Shown here: positions 60,270-64,000 of the stretch, piece by piece
How positions within the stretch are numbered: position 1 is the stretch's first letter
How the letters are laid out: every line of letters starts with the position of its first letter
Source: Adiantum capillus-veneris
Lineage: Eukaryota > Streptophyta > Polypodiopsida > Polypodiales > Pteridaceae
Direction: 5' to 3'
Assembly: GCA_014529385.2 (NCBI GenBank)
Contig: CM043959.1
Location: forward strand, 92,671,529-92,735,528
Length of the DNA stretch: 64,000 bases
Position numbers and translations under genes: made by a program
Notes under the pieces: generated by a model
Database searches by the model: none
What the model saw: the letters and a program-made list of their open reading frames with translations, nothing else
Told to the model about the DNA's origin: nothing

Positions 60270-61232
60270 GCAACTTAAAATTTTCAAGGAAAGAGAGACC
60301 CTCCATGTGTCACTCACTGCTTCACTTCAAAGGAAATCTCACAAAATGTCCCATTTCTCTAACGCTTGGAATTGTGGAACATGTGAAACTTTTCAGGCCT
60401 TCAGTTTTTAACCTTTCAAAGTATAAAAAACAAGTAAAAGGGTCACGACGGCTTTCAAAAACAATAAGAAAGTGATAAAATTGTTAGGTTGAATTAAACT
60501 GGTATCAGTGTTTGGGAAAGGATTGCCTCAGCTTAGTCTTGAGCCGATTGAAAATCAAGACTAGCTAGCTGCAAACCATGGTAAACAGAAGAAAAACCGA
60601 TGAAATATGTGAGAAAGTTGTCCAAAAATTTTGCAAATCTCAAAAAGATTACTAGTATTTTTGGTTTTCTTTTTTGTGAGGAGGAAACTCGATCAACAGT
60701 CGCTTAATAAAAGAGACTTTCTCAAACATTAACAATGATTGGAATCAAGGTATAAAATGCAAGAAATGTAAAGCCATGTGAAGTTGTGAAATGAAAGGTG
60801 AAATAAAAAAGAACTAATCAATATATATGTGTGTATAGAATTTATTAGAATTATGCAAGGTGAAGCTTCACTTTAGCATTCTAAAACAATAGAATGCAAG
60901 AAAAGTAAAATGTGAGGATGCCAAATGAAAGGTAAGTTTACATCATGCACCTAAAACAATGAAAGGCTCCCTAACCCAATACAACACTAAGGTTTTTTTT
61001 TTAGAAAGCCAGAAAGGTTTGACTCTACTTAGGGTGGCTCAACTTTTCTTTTGGAAGCAAATGGCCATAAAATTTTAGAATTCAAAAAATTGTTCATATG
61101 CACACTAGAAAAATTTTACCGATTTAGTTCAAGGTGAACTTGGAATCTGGCTAGGATTTTTCAAATAATACACTAAACTCTAATTTTAATTGAACGCTGG
61201 TCTCAAATATCCCCAAAATAGAAGGGCATGTA

Positions 61233-61240
<8 letters not shown>
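60270..61240. other. Non-coding stretch
   Basis: AT-rich; no gene or RNA signature seen. Confidence 0.4.
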
Positions 61241-61278
<38 letters not shown>

Positions 61279-61558
61279 GTCCCAAAGAGAGTGCCAAAAA
61301 TAATTTCTTGATCAAAATAATTTAAAAGTAAATCTATACATATATAATGGTTAATTTTTCCAAGCAAAGAGAGGCTTTCCATGTGTCATCCATTACAGTT
61401 TGCACAAAATGTCCATGTTTGAAACTCCATGAAATAAGTGCAGCCTGACAACCTCGGCGCTTGAAGGTCTCAGTCCAATCTCGACCTGCAACAACTGCTC
61501 GTGTATGTGTTTGCGTCCATGATGTGTGTATGTGGTGTGTTCATGTGTTAGTGTGTGT

Positions 61559-61605
<47 letters not shown>

Positions 61606-61770
61606 AGAAGAAGAAGAAGAAGAAGAAGAAGAAGAAGAAGAAACATGATTGGCCATTGTCTATGTGTGCACAGAGACTCAAATCTCAACCTACAATGTGA
61701 TTGGGCATTGGTGGTGTGTGTGTGAGAGAGAGTCCAATCTAGCTAAGCAAGCATGTGCACTCACCCAAGG

Positions 61771-61841
<71 letters not shown>

Positions 61842-61860
61842 AAACTAGCTACAGTGTTTA

Positions 61861-61935
<75 letters not shown>

Positions 61936-61980
61936 TGGCTACAATGTTCACTCTTTGTGTGTGTATGTACGAGAGAGAGA
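61241..61980. repeat. Compound (GT)n, (GA)n and (GAA)n microsatellites
   Basis: GT/GA compounds at 61231-61278, 61771-61837 and 61866-61932, GA at 61563-61596, and (GAA)n at 61604-61641. The last two GT/GA blocks share flanking sequence (GAAACTRGCTACARTGTT), so they are duplicated. Confidence 0.9.
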
Positions 61981-62307
61981 GAACATGATATTAAATTTGC
62001 CCGTCGTTGTCTACGCACATCAAAAATTTGGAAAACCTACCTATGAGAAATTTTAGAGGCAAATTTATTGTATTTGATGCTTTTCACACTAAATTTGTTG
62101 AAATTTTGTAGAAGTTCTTACCTTCAAATCTAGAATTGTAGGTTATAACCGATTACACTGAATGTAGGTTTTTTTCTAGCACTGAGACAGATAGTACTTT
62201 CTCCCATATGTAGGGCCTATATAGATAGTGTTGACATGACTAAGCATTGTCAAAGATGATGTCGTCGTCGAAAGTCTTACTATTGTACCGTTGGTAAAAG
62301 CTAACGA

Positions 62308-62337
62308 GACCCACCGTAGGTGGGTCGCGCAAACTAG
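62308..62337 (+). other. Helitron 3' terminus (hairpin plus CTAG)
   Basis: A perfect 8-bp stem with 3-base loop, seven-base spacer, CTAG, then T. A strong match to the Helitron 3' end consensus. Confidence 0.7.
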
Positions 62338-62959
62338 TTTAGGTTAAATATGGTTGTTAGCTATAAAGTTAACCCTTATTTCTATTCTTTCCACATAATT
62401 CAAAGGGAATAAAGAATGACGTGTCCACGATTTTTGAGAATACATATTTATACAGAATCTGTTGGAGATTCTTTAGGGAGGTTGTTTTGAGATAGTAGTG
62501 CTCGTTTTTCCAACTGAATAGTCATTTTGTGAAGGTTGACTCGTGGACACATGCCAAAATCATGAGGACAAAGGTTTCACGTAGAGCCTAAAACATGCAT
62601 CTTCACAAACCATAAACATGGGTGCTAATTGAAGACGTCCTTTGAAATTTGGCTAAACCCCAAGGGCCCTCATTTTCTTTCGTTTGGCTTCTAGCTTGTG
62701 CCAGCTCGGAGGATCACCCTCAGCCTCATGGAAGCGTCAACAATGTCATCCTATCTAAACTAAAGTCTTCTAAGCTCTTTTATGTCTTTACATTGTCTCT
62801 CTGCTTGCCGTCTCGTATTATTTATTCGGTAGAGTCAAGTACCGGTCTTGTCGGTCCAATAGGAAAAGGGTAAGAGTGATCGCCGATGAGAGGCGCACTC
62901 TAACTAGAACATTCAAGGGATTAGTTGGCTAAGCATGGGCGCCCAAGTGTGAACGGGGC

Positions 62960-63075
62960 GAGCTCATATAAAAGTCAACTAAACCTAAAATTCACTCATT
63001 CTCTCAATTGTGCAATAGAAGAGTGCTCTTGCTCCATCTCCATCTTCTTCTTCTTCATCTCCTTGTGTGTGTGTG

Positions 63076-63131
<56 letters not shown>

Positions 63132-63360
63132 CGATCGAGCATTGCAACGACGAAGCGGTTGAGCACGGCGAAGCGGCGGCTCCTTCTTCTTCACGGCAAG
63201 GAATCCTCCATGAACCAAGCATAGAGCGGTGAGTGACACACCATCGCCTTCTTTGAGTTTACTAGTTTAGGCTTGTTGTGTGCCTGGAGCAATTTGTGGC
63301 TCGCACACGGTGTATCGGCAAGTTCCTTGCATTGACACGTGCGACATACGTGCACATTTT
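62960..63360 (+). mobile_element. 3' portion of an LTR with promoter, Athila/Tat-type element
   Basis: A TATA-box (CATATAAAAG, 62965-62974) is followed by the transcribed part of an LTR ending just before a tRNA-Asp-type primer site. A (GA)n tract (63081-63129) lies inside. The LTR start could not be located; it may be anywhere after 62338. Confidence 0.6.
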
Positions 63361-63378
63361 TGGCGCCATTGCCGGGGA
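63361..63378 (+). other. Primer-binding site, tRNA-Asp type
   Basis: TGGCGCCATTGCCGGGGA, one base from the TGGCGCCGTTGCCGGGGA site used by Athila/Tat Ty3/gypsy elements. Confidence 0.8.
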
Positions 63379-64000
63379 ATGCCATACATTAAGCTCGAGT
63401 AGCACTCTGTGATTCTCCGTGGTGCAATTTCAATTATAGGAAAGGTAGGAAAGGAGTGTGTGTGTTGAGAAGAGGGATTTGGTGTTATACTGTGTGTGTT
63501 TTTTGTTCATGGAGTTTTCAAAGGTATTGTGTTTATTCTCTGTGTATTAAGGTTGTTAGTTTTCTTTGTTAATGGAGATTTCAAAATACTGTGTTTATTC
63601 TCTGTGTATTAAGGTATTTAGTTTTCTGTGTACAGTAAGTAGGAAGTAGATTAGTGAGAGTTAATAGAGTGTGTAAGAGTAGGTGTATTAGTTAGAAGTA
63701 AGTAGATAGAGTGTGTGTGTGCTCTCGCGCAGGCCGCGGCGACCTTATCCATTTATTAAAAACAAAAAAACAAAATTTAAAGGTAGGACCGGGATCGGGA
63801 GGATCAACAACAAAGAGTTTGTGAGGTCATCCATAGGGTCATTGAGTTAGAGAGACAGAACAAGGGGATCAACATGCCTTCAATGGGTCTCATGAGATTC
63901 TTGGATACATGAAAGGCGAAACAACCAACCTTATCGAAAATGGAGACTCCCTCGGTAAGTCCGACGGATACCCCATATGTTGTTTCTCCAGGGGTCTCAG
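63379..64000 (+). mobile_element. Leader of the Athila/Tat-type element, runs off the window
   Basis: Untranslated leader with short direct repeats (GTGTTTATTCTCTGTGTATT at about 63529 and 63592). From about 63830 a plus-strand frame reads GLMRFLDT, a TGA, then a Ser/Thr/Pro-rich segment, possibly the start of gag with a stop. Too little is present to be sure. Confidence 0.45.

Larger units (their letters stand above)
51368..62337 (+). mobile_element. Putative non-autonomous Helitron with nested insertions
   Basis: The 5' end TCTATACTATCTATAAAG follows an A (51367). The 3' end has an 8-bp stem (GACCCACC, loop GTA, GGTGGGTC, 62308-62326), then GCGCAAA and CTAG (62334-62337), then T (62338). 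TC at the start, hairpin plus CTRR at the end, and insertion between A and T are the Helitron hallmarks. No Rep/helicase gene is inside. Much of the 11 kb is later insertions (two LINE copies, a MITE, GA tracts). A second 3' terminus at 60268 in the same orientation could be the true end, so the extent is uncertain. Confidence 0.55.

Overview
This is a stretch of a large, repeat-rich nuclear genome from a land plant. The evidence is plant-type LTR retrotransposons (Ty1/copia primed by initiator-Met tRNA, Ty3/gypsy, and an Athila/Tat-type tRNA-Asp primer site), an L1-type LINE, Helitron and hAT-MITE termini, very long (GA)n/(CT)n tracts, and AT-rich introns. A fern or other non-angiosperm is my guess; nothing in the window proves it. 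I found no intact host gene. Almost all coding potential belongs to transposable elements or decayed genes.

Layout. 1-2.4 kb: duplicated non-coding sequence and microsatellites. 2.7-6.7 kb (+): a decayed multi-exon gene with a transposase-like signature. Its 1.6 kb first intron is an array of a short palindromic repeat built on ATGCTAGTTAGCAT. Two related arrays (ATGCTAATTAGCAT) lie at 7.3-8.8 and 11.1-12.3 kb. 9.0-14.6 kb (-): exons of one or two decayed genes: an FCP1/NIF-type HAD phosphatase domain, an acidic segment, a RING-like zinc-binding exon, coiled-coil exons and a Ser/Arg/Lys-rich N-terminal exon. 15.6-19.8 kb (-): a broken gag-like or coiled-coil protein, perhaps the coding part of a non-autonomous LTR element. 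A 10-bp palindrome, GATCGCGATC, occurs five times around it.

22.0-34.75 kb (-): a 5'-truncated Ty3/gypsy element in the order gag zinc knuckles, protease, RT, RNase H, two zinc-binding modules, integrase and a second protease-like domain. It is interrupted at 24703-29838 by a full-length Ty1/copia element on the + strand, with 227-bp LTRs and the target duplication ACAAA. 35.15-48.55 kb: a pair of about 480-bp LTRs on the - strand that may bound an old element without recognisable genes. Inside it sits a second, older copy of the same copia family (41684-46889, - strand, target duplication ATTTA). 51.37-62.34 kb: a region with Helitron-type ends, filled with GA tracts, poly-G runs, a 171-bp hAT MITE, an intact two-ORF LINE (53.6-58.2 kb, -) and a 5'-truncated copy of the same LINE (58.25-59.8 kb, -). 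62.3-64 kb: the promoter end of an LTR and the primer-binding site of an Athila/Tat-type element that runs off the window.

The genes do not form a pathway; the window is a stack of nested insertions. The least explained parts are the self-complementary minisatellite shared by an intron and the neighbouring decayed genes, the GATCGCGATC motif family, the extra protease-like domain after the gypsy integrase, and LINE copies that both abut (GA)n/(GATA)n tracts.
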